This document shows, in pieces, positions 22,991 to 32,525 of a DNA stretch of 64,000 nt. Positions within the stretch are counted from its first letter, which is position 1; every line of letters starts with the position of its first letter. The translations under genes were made by a program, and so were the position numbers. Origin of the DNA: Beroe forskalii (Eukaryota > Ctenophora > Nuda > Beroida > Beroidae); assembly GCA_011033025.1 (NCBI GenBank), contig WFMF01000002.1, positions 62,001 to 126,000 on the forward strand, written 5' to 3'. The notes under the pieces were generated by a model. That model saw only the letters and a list, made by a program, of their open reading frames with translations, made no database searches and was not told where the DNA came from.

Positions 22991-24435
22991 TAGTATTTTT
23001 ACGTCCTTAACTCCTTCGAGGCATGCTAAAACAACAACACAACCACCCCGTATCAACTCCTAGCTCAACAGCGTGGTCTCCAAAATTAATTTGAAAATGG
23101 AAAAATTTAAACAATTGAGTTTGCAAATGTAACTGTCATACTAATCATATTCATAATTGTAAATAAAATATGTACAAATAACATTTGGCGATTCATTTAT
23201 TACATTATCTTCATATTCATATTGCGAACTCAAAATTGGCTATTGTCGGTGGCGTATAGAAATTATCTTGACAATGACCCGTGCTCAACACGAACAATAA
23301 GGTGAGCGAGTTGATTGTCAATGTCAACTCCGAACTCGAAGTCAAAGGACATATGTCAAACTCAAAAAGACCTTTTAATGGGTAAAATTACGCCACCGAT
23401 AATTTTATGGTTAGATTTAAAATGACCATTGCACATTCCCTGAAATGAATCCCATGATTAAATTTAAATCTATTAAATCAATTATCAATAGACTTGATTC
23501 ATCATCAAACTGCATTTTTGCATTTTCATAACCAAACCAATAGTCATCACGTAGAAATTCCAAGCTTGAAATTGATTAATTTATAATACTAACAAGTAAC
23601 AAGTATTAACAGTAATAGGTATCAATCAATCAAATGCTATGTGACCAGAAAAGTAAAATAAGTAACATGTCGGCCCTAACCCTTTTCTTACCCTCATAGT
23701 TATTAACTTAAAGGACCATCACCAGTTTCAAATGCACAAACAAAAATGTCAGCAAACCTATCCTAAACCGAGGCAAGGGAATAAAACTGATGTTTTAATG
23801 TTATTGTATTCGTCATTATCTTGTAAAATACTGTCTGTCACAGCCGCAATAAATAAAGGCATACGGAATCAGCTGGTTTCTCTGACTTTCTGAAAACAAT
23901 ATTCTGAAAAAATAATCATAGTCGCCCAGTATATTTAAAATATTACAAAAGTGTACGTTTAAAATCGTACAGTTGCATGTCAGAATGAAAACAGCCTTTC
24001 AATTTCATATGTATTATACTTCCGATAAAATAAAATAATTCAGTGATTTTCCGAGCCATCTGACGTAATATAGATACAATTATTGATCAAATATTATCTT
24101 GATTTTAATATCATTATTTAACAGAATATAATTGATCGAAAATTTAAAATGACTGGATGCTCTATACTTTCTATTTCTAGCATTCTAGTTCTACTTATCT
24201 ACTGTCATTATTCATTAACTTCTGCCTTCTATCTGCCAAAAATAACAAACAATATCCATAATATCTGATTAAACAAATCATATGCACCTGAGCCCCGTCC
24301 AATCATTTAATCAATGTCTGAAAATGGGATTACCTTCGAGAATTTACAACCACTCAATCAAATAAAAATATACACATCAGCTAGGCATTGTCAATCGTCA
24401 ATTTACCGAGCCGCATTCTATTCAGTATACGCTTA
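22991..24435. other. AT-rich intergenic, no gene seen
   Basis: No coding frame, RNA gene or clear repeat recognised. It lies 3' of the CCP-CUB receptor gene and may include its 3' UTR close to 24600. Confidence 0.4.
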
Positions 24436-24439
24436 CGCT

Positions 24440-24550
24440 CAGTCACGCTGTCAGTGTCATCAACTCATCATTCTAAACCCTGACAGTAACTTCATCAACT
24501 CACCATTCTAAACCCTGACAGTGACGTCATCAACTCATCATTCTAAACCC
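24440..24550. repeat. 40-bp tandem repeat, 2.7 copies
   Basis: TCATCAACTCATCATTCTAA followed by ACCCTGACAGT(G/A)AC repeats. A related motif (TCATCAATTCACTATTCTCA) recurs at 26.7 kb. It falls in the probable 3' UTR of the receptor gene. Confidence 0.75.
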
Positions 24551-24622
24551 TTTTTTCTCCACCGCCTACAATATATCACCATCATGGCACACTTCATGAC
24601 ACTACAAATAACACACTTCATG

Positions 24623-24756
24623 TCACACGTCACTGTTGGCTGGGGGCGGCAAGGGCCGCCTGTACCCGGCGTCGTAGGCGCGGCGCTGCTCTGACATCTG
24701 CTCCTCCGACATGAGGCGGTTCTGCTTCTTGATTTGGTAGTTGGGGTCTTGCGGAT
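24623..24756 (-). CDS. Receptor exon: cytoplasmic C-terminus
   Basis: After GCTCTCAG it completes an Asp codon and encodes PQDPNYQIKKQNRLMSEEQM, then SEQRRAYDAGYRRPLPPPAN and SDV, followed by TGA (24623-24625). YQIK is a possible endocytic or SH2 tyrosine site, and PLPPPA a proline-rich SH3-type site. The last residues SDV are close to a class I PDZ ligand (S/T-x-hydrophobic). Confidence 0.78.
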
Positions 24757-24772
24757 CTGAGAGCAGAACAGA

Positions 24773-25003
24773 GGTGAAACATTGGGTATCTGATTTTGAG
24801 CAGAGGGAGGGGGAAACAAAGAGTATCTAAGTAGAATGGGGTAAAAACATTGTGTATCTAAGCAGAGAGGGGGAGGAAACATTGTGTATCTAAGCAGAGA
24901 GGGGGAGGAAACATTGTGTATCTAAGCAGAGAGGGGGTGGAAACATTGTGTATCCATGTAGAGTGGTGAAGAAACAAGGAAAATCTAAGCAGGGTGGGGA
25001 AAG
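24773..25003. repeat. 32-bp intronic minisatellite carrying polypyrimidine-AG
   Basis: About seven units with exact 32-bp spacing in the best part (24848, 24880, 24912, 24944). On the gene strand each reads like CCCCCTCTCTGCTTAG then ATACACAATG, a convincing 3' splice site. The array lies directly before the acceptor of the last exon. Confidence 0.88.
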
Positions 25004-25149
25004 AAATAGTACCAAACAAACAACCTGATAGTGTGCGTTGTGACATCAGACATGCAAAATCAGACATGTAAAATTAAGTCTCATTATGATTAAGATACGA
25101 ATGAACCGAACTTGTTAAATTCACATGATATACCACGACCCCGACATAC

Positions 25150-25330
25150 CTCGCTGGCTAGGCTCGTGTTTCCTAGCTCCAGCTCTGAACTTCTCAAGGG
25201 CCCGCATGGTCCGAGGGGACCTGAGGACTTCGTCCGAGAGGACGGTGTGTTGGAGGGGGTCCCCGTCCAGGAGCGTGTCTTCCAGCGCCGTCCGGGTCAG
25301 GGAGTCCTCCTCACTACCGGACAGCGACGC
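25150..25330 (-). CDS. Receptor exon: cytoplasmic tail 4
   Basis: Starts after CCCCTCCAG and encodes ASLSGSEEDSLTRTALEDTL, LDGDPLQHTVLSDEVLRSPR and TMRALEKFRAGARKHEPSQR, ending GAG|GTATGT. The first half is acidic and serine rich (casein kinase 2-like sites), the second basic. Phase agrees on both sides. Confidence 0.78.
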
Positions 25331-25545
25331 CTGGAGGGGTGAGTGTAACTGTAAACCACTCTAGACTCTAGCACTTGAGACATTTCACATACACAACAAA
25401 TCTTCTATCCGTGTCTCGTGAAGAAGCCATAGCTCCATATGTCAGATTGTCGGCCGACAACAACTATAGCACATGTCATTCGAAGGCTCCTGATTTTCTT
25501 ATCATTAAACGTTCTCAAACTTGCTCCCTAAACACAACTCCTTAC

Positions 25546-25724
25546 CTCGCTCCTGCGGTAGGAGGCAGGTATGTTGAGCTTGAAGTCCGCCTCGGAGAGG
25601 CCCAGGCCCTCCAGGGCCTTCTTGTGGTTGTACTTCTGCATGTTGTCCAGCCCTGCGTGGTGGAAGTTGCTGCTGGTCGGAGGAGTTTGCGTCGTACCGG
25701 ACTGCTGGTTCTCCGGGGTACCTT
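25546..25724 (-). CDS. Receptor exon: cytoplasmic tail 3
   Basis: Encodes GTPENQQSGTTQTPPTSSNF, then HHAGLDNMQKYNHKKALEGL and GLSEADFKLNIPASYRRSE, ending GAG|GTAAGG. The acceptor is CCTCTAG, or AAG two bases on; with the latter a second frame opens for the first 20 codons. The start therefore remains unsettled; the 3' half and donor are solid. Confidence 0.65.
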
Positions 25725-25739
25725 CTAGAGGCAGGCGAG

Positions 25740-26165
25740 CTGATGTCCTGGCTAGCGTGGGCTGGGGTCTTGGGTCTGGGCTGGGAGTAAGGGGTTGTGT
25801 TTGGCGAACTGATGTCCCCGCTAGCGTGGGCTGGGGTCTTGGGTCTGGGCTGGGGAGTGAGGGGTTGTGTTAGGTGAACTGATGTCCTGGCTAGCGTGGG
25901 CTGGGGTCTTGGGTCTGGGCTGGGGAGTAAGGGGTTGTGTTAGGTGAGCTGATGTCCTGGCTAGCGTGGGCTGGGGTCTTGGGTCTGGGCTGGGGAGTAA
26001 AGGGGTTGTGTTAGGTAAACTGATGTCCAGGCTAGAGTGGGCTGGGGTCTTGGGCCTGGGCTGGGGTAAACTGATGTCCTGGCTGGGTTTTGTGTTGGGG
26101 AGACGGGTTGTGTTAGGCGAACTGATGTCCTGGCTAGCCTGGGCTGGGGTCTTGGGTCTGGGCTG
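25740..26165. repeat. 69-71 bp intronic minisatellite
   Basis: Six units starting GCGTGGGCTGGGGTCTTGGG at 25755, 25824, 25894, 25964 and later. Periods of 69, 70, 70 and 71 are not all multiples of three, so open frames through it are not protein. It abuts the acceptor of tail exon 3. Confidence 0.88.
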
Positions 26166-26181
26166 CTGCTATATATCCTAC

Positions 26182-26390
26182 TTAGCATTTCCATATTCAT
26201 TTGCCACCACAGTGTTGTTGATGTTGATGGTGGAGGCAGTCTGCCCTAGTTTGATGGAACTGTAGGAGACGGTGGGCGGGAGTCTGGAGGGAGGTGCCAG
26301 GTGGTGGCTCCGGCTGGGGGTCAGGTGACTCCGGCTGTTGCCACTCCCCACACTCTCAGTCTCGTCTTCCGCGGGTAGTTGTGAGGTCGC
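26182..26390 (-). CDS. Receptor exon: cytoplasmic tail 2 with ITIM-like and YxN motifs
   Basis: After TGTGTGCAG it encodes ATSQLPAEDETESVGSG, a serine/histidine/proline stretch, PTVSYSSIKLGQTAS and NNTVVANEYGNA. VSYSSI fits the ITIM consensus ([SIVL]xYxx[IVL]). EYGNA fits the pYxN site bound by GRB2-type SH2 domains. The exon ends AA|GTAGGA with two bases over, which does not match the next recognised exon. Confidence 0.72.
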
Positions 26391-26689
26391 CTGCACACAC
26401 TCAGTTACACGAGCCTAAGTTCTAGTGGTCAGATTTATACACTAAATCTAATCATAATATTATTTTATTTCCTTTTTTGGAATAAAATTACCGCCAGTCC
26501 ATGCGATCATTCATCAGCAATTATTTTTCAAGTTTTTTCCTTCTTCACATTGATTTGAGAAATTGCCGCCCCGAAATCTGAATAAATGCATTTTTCTTGA
26601 CAAAGAAATCAGCACAATACAGAATTATAAAAACAGCAATTAAATGACAGTTTCCAGTGGACAGCAACAAAAGCCATGTTTTTCAATAG

Positions 26690-26815
26690 TCCGCGCAGAA
26701 AATAGGCGGTTTGACGTCATCAATTCACTATTCTCAGCCCTGATCATGATGTCATCAATTCACTATTCTCAGCCCTGACCATGACGTCGCGCTCAACCGC
26801 CTATTCTCCGCACAC
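26690..26815. repeat. TGACGTCA-containing duplication inside an inverted repeat
   Basis: A 42-bp unit (TCATCAATTCACTATTCTCA plus GCCCTGA.CATGA) occurs twice, bounded by AGAAAATAGGCGGTTTGACG and its inverted partner CAACCGCCTATTCTCCG. Related to the repeat at 24.44 kb. It lies within an intron of the receptor gene. Confidence 0.65.
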
Positions 26816-26929
26816 AAAACAATGCAGCTGAACCAGGACCTACCCATCTCTGAGGGGTGCCCCAGCAGGTTTTAGTTTGGGGACCTAACTCAGTTTCCTA
26901 TAGGTACAAGGAAAACATGGTTTATCAGA

Positions 26930-26985
26930 GTATGTTTATTACAGTTTGTTTATTACAGTATGTTTATTACAGAGTATGTTGAAAT
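26930..26985. repeat. 17-bp tandem repeat (TATGTTTATTACAG)
   Basis: Three to four copies of TATGTTTATTACAG with spacers, within an intron of the receptor gene. Confidence 0.6.
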
Positions 26986-27101
26986 TTCATTGTGTACGAT
27001 CTATCAAATAGGACCTGTCGTCACGAAAAGGCATCTCTATTTCGCTCTAAAAGCGATTCACAAACAAACCAGAAAGAAATGTAATTGAAGGGGGAGCTAA
27101 C

Positions 27102-27203
27102 CTGGAGCTTGGAAGCCATGGTTGGAGGAGGCTTTCTTCCTCCATTAGCGATAAAGTGGAAGTAGGTGTTATCAACCCCGCCTCCTTCCTTCCAGTGGAA
27201 GTT
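27102..27203 (-). CDS. Receptor exon: cytoplasmic tail 1
   Basis: 102 bases, phase 0 at both ends, between TCCCCCTCAG and CAG|GTTAGC. Encodes NFHWKEGGGVDNTYFHFIAN, then GGRKPPPTMASKLQ. It contains a tyrosine (TYFHF) and a short polyproline patch. Confidence 0.78.
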
Positions 27204-27374
27204 CTGAGGGGGAATTGGAAGACGTAATGATACGGATACCTTCATACTTTCATGCTTATAAAAAAATTTAAAACTGGATATTTTAGAATTCAATGAATTT
27301 GTGGCACTATAAAACTGGCTCAGTGGGTTTCACCCCCGGTAAGAAAAATAAATCACCCCGAAAAAGTGGTAGGT

Positions 27375-27833
27375 CCAGTTTTTACCTTGTAACTTGTGGC
27401 ACCTTGTGGCACCAAGTGGCTCAGTGAACCTTGTGGCACCAAGGGGCTCAGTGTCCTTGTGGCACCAAGTGGGTCAGTGTACCTTGTGGCACCAAGTGGC
27501 ACTCTGTACCTTGTGGCACCAAGTGGGTCAGTGTACCTTGTGGCACCAAGTGGCTCAGTGTACCTTGTGGCACCAAGTGGCTCAGTGTACCTTGTGGCAC
27601 CAAGTGGCTCATTGTACCTTGTGGCACCGAGTGGCACTTTGTACCTTGTGGCACCAAGTGGCACCAGGTGGCTCAATGTACCTTGTGGCACCAGGTGGCT
27701 CAATGTACCTTGTGGCACCAAGTGGCTAAGTGTACCTTGTGGTTCATTGTACCTTGTGGCACTAGGTGGCTCAATGTACCTTGTGGCACCAGGTGGCTGA
27801 ATGTACCTTGTGGCACCAGGTGGCTCAATGTAC
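27375..27833. repeat. 27-bp intronic minisatellite that multiplies the splice donor
   Basis: On the gene strand the unit is CACAAGGTACATTGAGCCAC plus CTGGTGC. The core CCACAAGGTAC occurs 14 times, counting the true donor at the end of the transmembrane exon. The array therefore begins exactly at the exon-intron junction. Read in the exon frame most units bring a TGA. Confidence 0.92.
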
Positions 27834-27967
27834 CTTGTGGGGGGCGTAAGACTCGTCCTTGGTGCGCCAGTATCTGCAGTAGAGGAGAAGGAGGATGAGG
27901 ATGACCAGGATGAGGAGGATGGGAACCACCACAGCAGCAGCTATAACGCCAGCTGACACTCCGCCAC
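27834..27967 (-). CDS. Receptor exon: transmembrane helix
   Basis: Encodes GGVSAGVIAAAVVVPILLIL, then VILILLLLYCRYWR and TKDESYAPHK. It has about 27 uninterrupted hydrophobic residues followed by basic residues, a classic stop-transfer of a type I protein. The donor CACAAG|GTACAT is itself the repeated core of the adjacent 27-bp minisatellite. Phase 0 into the next exon. Confidence 0.88.
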
Positions 27968-28125
27968 CTAGTGAGGTAGGGGGGAGTTATTAGGGGACAG
28001 GGGTCGAGGATATGTGGATATTAGCCTGAGGAAGATCTAATATGACGCCTGAAATGCCATAAAACAAAGTAAAAGAAAAAGCACTGAGACAAATTATACT
28101 TCGTCATATTTTAATTATTACTTAC

Positions 28126-28302
28126 TAGGCACAAATGCAGCATATGCGATAGCAAACCCAGCAGCGGATCCCTCGTTGTCACTGACGAACAGGACGGTCA
28201 TGACGTCACTGGAACTCGTTATCTCGCGGACTGACCGTCGCTTCCGCACCCCCTCGCTGCCACACGTGGAGTAGAGCAGAGTGTCTTGCGACACCGTGGA
28301 GC
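28126..28302 (-). CDS. Receptor exon: CUB domain second half with RKRR site
   Basis: Encodes DTLLYSTCGSEGVRKRRSVR, ITSSSDVMTVLFVSDNEGSA and GFAIAYAAFVP, matching the end of a CUB domain (SS.N.M.V.F.SD....GF...Y). RKRR is a consensus furin cleavage site placed in a surface loop of CUB, which is unusual. If used, it would leave two chains held by the fold or by cysteines. The donor is CCTA|GTAAGT. Confidence 0.82.
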
Positions 28303-28763
28303 CTGGTCAGATGGGAGGTCAGGGACGGAAATGTGTAGAGGATAGGTGGGAAAATTCTAAAAAATCTTAAACAAAAGTTGGATGAACAGTTTCGGTATTT
28401 TGAGATTAGTTCAGGTGATAATCGTGAATACAGCATCTTTTCCTTCAAAACAAAATGAAAATGAAATACCGTCATAAAAAGAGAGGGAATCCTTGGTACA
28501 GCCTTGGGATTTCTCAATATCAATGAAATCTAGCGATACTTTCACATGAGGAAGCAATTATGGAATCAAATTAGTTTGATTTTGAGAGGAAAGAACGTTT
28601 CATGTTTCCATTTCCAACCTCCCGTTTTGTGCCACAGTGGAGATTTTCAACACTCAACAATAACAGAAAAACACCACCTCCACTCACTGATGAGTCATCC
28701 AATGGGTGTCTGGGTTATCAGAATATCACTCCTTCCTAACCCACTTGAACCCCCATCCCCTAC

Positions 28764-28892
28764 CTTTCACATGCTTGTTGTCCTGGGCTACTATCTTGTA
28801 GGTACACCGGGTAAGGGGTGGGTACCCCACATTAGACTCATACAGAGGACTCATTATCACTCCGTCAGTGTTGGTGTACGTCTTATCACAAC
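28764..28892 (-). CDS. Receptor exon: CUB domain, first half
   Basis: Encodes CDKTYTNTDGVIMSPLYESN, GYPPLTRCTYKI and NKHVK. This is the CUB pattern (C..G.I.SP.Y..YP....C.Y.I). The acceptor is TGATAG and the donor AAAG|GTAGGG. One base carries over to form a glycine with the next exon. Confidence 0.82.
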
Positions 28893-29051
28893 CTATCAAA
28901 GGGGATCAGCCGGTTAATGACCAGGAATCGGGATCAATATTACCAAAACTAGTTCTTTACTTAGACATTATCTTATTTCGTCTTTTTCATGGCATCATCT
29001 CAAAGATTTTCTGGCCGCCCTTGTGATACAGGTAACGCACATTAAACTCAC

Positions 29052-29225
29052 TTTGGCACGCGATGTTAGAATGAGATATGGTCCCTGCGTCAGTGCACCG
29101 CACATCCCCATTGTAAGGGTCGTAGTACCCAGCGTCACAGAGAAGTGAGACCCGAGACCCGATAGCCAGACTGGAGGACGCTGAGACCTGACCGTGCGAT
29201 ACGTCCGGTGTCGTGCACGCCTCAA
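29052..29225 (-). CDS. Receptor exon: CCP domain 7
   Basis: Encodes EACTTPDVSHGQVSASSS, LLCDAGYYDPYNGDVRC and NIACQ. The acceptor is TGTCTCAG and the donor CAAA|GTGAGT. Phase fits both neighbours; the next exon opens the CUB domain. Confidence 0.83.
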
Positions 29226-29403
29226 CTGAGACATAGGGAGCATGAGTTGGGTGGAAAGGTCTTCAGGGAACGAATTTAAAGGAATCAGACACTGTTCCTT
29301 ATTAATGAGTTAATAATAACACGTGGGAGCTTATGTTTGTGAGGGTAAAAATAATTATTTTTAGAGGAAATTCAAAGGGTAATGTGAATGTGAGACTTGA
29401 GAC

Positions 29404-29583
29404 CTGGTAAGCAAGAAAAAGGGGGGCTGGTAGAGTAACTCTCCGCCTGTAGACACTTGACAGGGGCAGCGGAGTAAGGGTTAAAGTAGCCGTTCTGACA
29501 CTTTATCTGCAGAGTATCTCCCTGATACAACTTGTTGTTGGTTACCAGTCCGTTCTGTACGGCTGGGATGCTGCACTGAGTAC
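29404..29583 (-). CDS. Receptor exon: CCP domain 6
   Basis: Encodes TQCSIPAVQNGLVTN, IKCQNGYFNPYSAAPVKCL and FSCLP. The acceptor is CTCCATCAG and the donor CCAG|GTCTCA (weak). Phase fits both neighbours. Confidence 0.82.
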
Positions 29584-29802
29584 CTGATGGAGAAGTAAGG
29601 GATGGTTAGACCTGTGATACCTTACATTAACGATGGCTAGCAATAGTAGAATAGATGCAAGGTAAAAGCAGAAATTTAGAGTCGTTAATACTTTTAGTCT
29701 CCTTCATCCAGAAGACCCCCTCTTTTCATCCAAAACCCCCCTTCCCCCTCATTAAGTCAGAGAACATGAGTTTAGAACCCCTGAGTCCTTTCTCTTACTC
29801 AC

Positions 29803-29988
29803 GTTTGCAGGTGAATGTTTCCGGGTAGTGAGGTTTGGGTATCCCCCCGACCACGCAGTAAACTCTACCATCAGCTGGATCAGGTGAGTAACCTTCGTCA
29901 CAGAGCAGAGTAGTGTACTGGCCAGGAGACACGTTACGCGATGCTAGGGTTCCGTGCTCAACGTAACCAAACCCCGTGCAGTTCACAG
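29803..29988 (-). CDS. Receptor exon: CCP domain 5
   Basis: Encodes VNCTGFGYVEHGTLASRN, LLCDEGYSPDPADG, VYCVVGG and FTCKR, a whole CCP domain. The acceptor is CCACTCAG and the donor AAAC|GTGAGT. The phase agrees with the next exon. Confidence 0.85.
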
Positions 29989-29999
29989 CTGAGTGGGGT

Positions 30000-30170
30000 G
30001 GGAGTGAGGGTGCAAAGTAGGGGGTAAGAGAGGGGGGTAAGGGGGGGAGTCATGGGGTAAGGTGTGACAGCTGAGAGGCATGGGAGTGAGTCATGAGTAG
30101 AAAGGAGTGAGGGTGCAAAGTAGGGGGTCGGGGAGGGGGTAAGGGAGGGGGTGAGGGTAAGAAGGAGTGC
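30000..30170. repeat. G-rich intronic minisatellite
   Basis: GTGCAAAGTAGGGGGT, GGTAAGGGAGGGGGT and GGCATGGGAGTGAGTCATG repeat irregularly just upstream (gene sense) of the CCP 5 exon. On the gene strand this is a long C-rich tract ending at the acceptor. Confidence 0.7.
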
Positions 30171-30962
30171 AGTTTATAGCCGAGATGGGAATAGTTATTC
30201 GCCTACTTTTTCTGACAGCGTACAAACTGCATTGAATTTGATCGTTAGAATGGGGAACGTTGTGCGCGCGCAAAAGTAAACATTGTTAAGAGGTAATGAG
30301 GCTAAATTAACTAGTGGTGGTCAAGCATCGACAGTTTGATTAGAGCCCAGAGATAGAAATGGGAAATAATTAGTTGGTTTATTAGGGAGTGGGAGACCCG
30401 CTAGTCCACAAACTGAGCATGTTTGGAATTCTGAGTATTCGCGAATTATTGAAAAATCATTTTATTTTCTCTGATTTTAACTCGAGTAGTAGAGTACGTG
30501 AATATTCGTTTTATTCATTTCTTTAATGAAATAATGAGAGCAAAGTTGTCTGATAATTGATTATTAGGATAGACGTGATTAACGGCAGAAGATGTCGAAT
30601 AGTTGGGAAAATTCGGTGAAGTAATTAAAGTTAATCCGACCATCCGAAGGAATAAATAGTTGACGTAACAGTTAAATACTCATATAACGATGTTTAGCCA
30701 AAACTTCACTACAATTTGAATTGCAGAAGGCTACTGTAGTGACGAGGATAAATAATGGAGTTATTACATGATCATCGATTAAAAAGTGGAAGAGAAAATG
30801 CCATTTAATAGTCAAGAGAAGAAGAGCTAAAGAAGAAAAGAAAAGCTAAAGAAGTAAAGAGCAGGCATAAGACTACCAGACAATTTAGAGAGAAGGATGC
30901 AAGCTAAACTGCTAAAGACAAATCACCAGACGCCAAGACTAAAGTGGGAACTCAGCATCTAC
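30171..30962. other. Long intron of the receptor gene, nothing recognised
   Basis: AT-rich sequence with AAGAAAAG-type runs near 30810-30860. No further exon could be placed, although one is suspected because the splice phase across this intron is poor. Confidence 0.45.
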
Positions 30963-31082
30963 ACATTCCATTCCGACGAGAGGTGGTTCAAACACGTTGG
31001 TATGAACGCACATCGGCATAATGTGGGAAGTGATAGCTTTCCCGGCCTTGCATTGGATCGTCAGGAAACTTCCAGGAGTAAT
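30963..31082 (-). CDS. Receptor exon: CCP 4 second half
   Basis: After TATTTCAG it encodes ITPGSFLTIQCKAGKAIT, MCVHTNVFEPPLV and GMEC. The donor is uncertain: TGT|GTAGAT keeps the fourth cysteine but breaks phase with the next exon, and GAAT|GTGTAG keeps phase but loses the cysteine. A missed exon in the long following intron is possible. Confidence 0.65.
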
Positions 31083-31327
31083 CTGAAATATGAATATCAG
31101 AAGAAGCATGCGATTATTTCAGCGGGAAAAACGCGGTGTGAGCAGCCGAAATATTCTAGTTATCTAGGTTTTAAAGGTTTTATTAAGCCAAATAATAATT
31201 AATAAATTCTATTAGAAAAAATGGGGCCGAAGATAAAATAGATAAATGATGGTAACAAGTATTTATGTACTTTAGAAATTAATGCCATATTCATCGATAA
31301 TATTTCCAATTGAATATGATAACTCAC

Positions 31328-31466
31328 CGGGTCAGGGCCAGTGATGTCTCCCTGAGTGATAGTTTGAGATTCACACAGCTTGGGTTTGCATTGAGGGAGG
31401 TTGGAGTTGGGGTTGAAAACGTTGCCGGTTACACAAGTAAACGGTACATCACAATCCAACGCGTAC
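31328..31466 (-). CDS. Receptor exon: CCP 3 second half and CCP 4 first half
   Basis: Encodes YALDCDVPFTCVTGNVFN and PQCKPKLCESQTITQGDITG. The last two cysteines of one CCP are followed directly by the first of the next. The donor CCG|GTGAGT is in phase 0 and matches the next exon. Confidence 0.75.
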
Positions 31467-31728
31467 CTGTTAGAAATAAAACTTCAAAAACCGAGTGGAA
31501 ATAACCACGTACAAACATAAAACATTCCAGATCGATCATCGAATGGTATGCTAACTGATTCCAATCCATCCGAATTCATTGTTGGGCATGATATCAGGAA
31601 ATTTTAAGGATTTCAAAACTCTGTGGAGATCAGCTTGAAGTCACTTAAATTTGGTTGGGTTTTTCATTTTTTGGTGAACTTGTAAGTACCCCAGTGTATC
31701 CCAAGGTAATGTATCCTGAGATACTCAC

Positions 31729-31822
31729 CCCTCATCACAAGTAATCTGGAGTTCACTGCCGGGTAGAATGGGAGTCGAGATCCTGCCATGCTCGAAGGTG
31801 TCAGGCATCACACAGTTCGTTG
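31729..31822 (-). CDS. Receptor exon: CCP domain 3, first half
   Basis: Starts after TTCTCAG and encodes NCVMPDTFEHGRISTP and LQITCDEG. It ends GG|GTGAGT inside the conserved C-x-x-G-Y turn. The next exon supplies the third base of a glycine and then Tyr, giving CDEGYALDC across the junction. Confidence 0.8.
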
Positions 31823-32115
31823 CTGAGAATAGCAAGGAATCGTAAGATGGACGAGATTGTTAGTTTACAGAGATAGAAGTTTGCTTGTGATTTGTGACTG
31901 TGAGATTTGAGCCCATCTAAAAAGCTCAAGCTCTAAAGGGGTAAATGAGTAGTTGCTTCAGAGGGATTTAACTCAAGAATCGCATTGTTTCAATTGATCT
32001 TAGTAAATTCTGATATTCTTCTTATGTTGCGAACTCGTTTAGTGAAACAAGGAATTATTAAATCAGTAGATGAAGAATTCTAAAAATAATAATTTTGAAA
32101 ACAAAGTGTACTCAC

Positions 32116-32292
32116 TGCCGCATTTGGGTAGAATCGCTGGCTCGTATATCTTGTGGGATATACACTTGAAGGTATTGACTACAGGGGTAACATATCCCGT
32201 CCCGCAACTCAGTTCCAGGGTACTTCCGGGGATTATTACATCTAGTGTGGACACAATACCGTTCTCAATGATAGGTTTCAGACAGTTCCGAG
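32116..32292 (-). CDS. Receptor exon: CCP domain 2
   Basis: Encodes RNCLKPIIENGIVSTLD, ELSCGTGY, FKCISH and PKCG, a complete CCP domain in one exon. The acceptor is CCTCAAAG and the donor GGCA|GTGAGT. The phase fits the following exon. Confidence 0.8.
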
Positions 32293-32525
32293 CTTTGAGG
32301 AAAAGGGTTTTGGGGTTCAAGGATTATAGAGGGGAAGATCAGAAGGGTGTTAAAAGGGAAGGATTTTAATAAAAAGGAGTAGCTTAGTGGGTGCTACGAT
32401 CTTACGATGGAGGGGAAATCAATGATGCATTAATTAATTGAGTAAAAACCAATCACTGATCGATTTTATGTGAATTTCTGCAAGAATTCAGCTGATTCTG
32501 CAAGAATTCAGCTGATCTGGCATAC

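Noticed and set aside
25740-26200. Proline-rich frame through the 70-bp array as a possible extra tail exon.
   Set aside because: Unit lengths of 69, 70, 70 and 71 bases break any reading frame between copies, so coding selection is unlikely.
27353-27898. Overlapping frames of about 110-155 codons with VAPSGSVYL-type repeats.
   Set aside because: They come from the 27-bp intronic minisatellite next to the transmembrane exon, and none is in frame with the exon for more than one unit.
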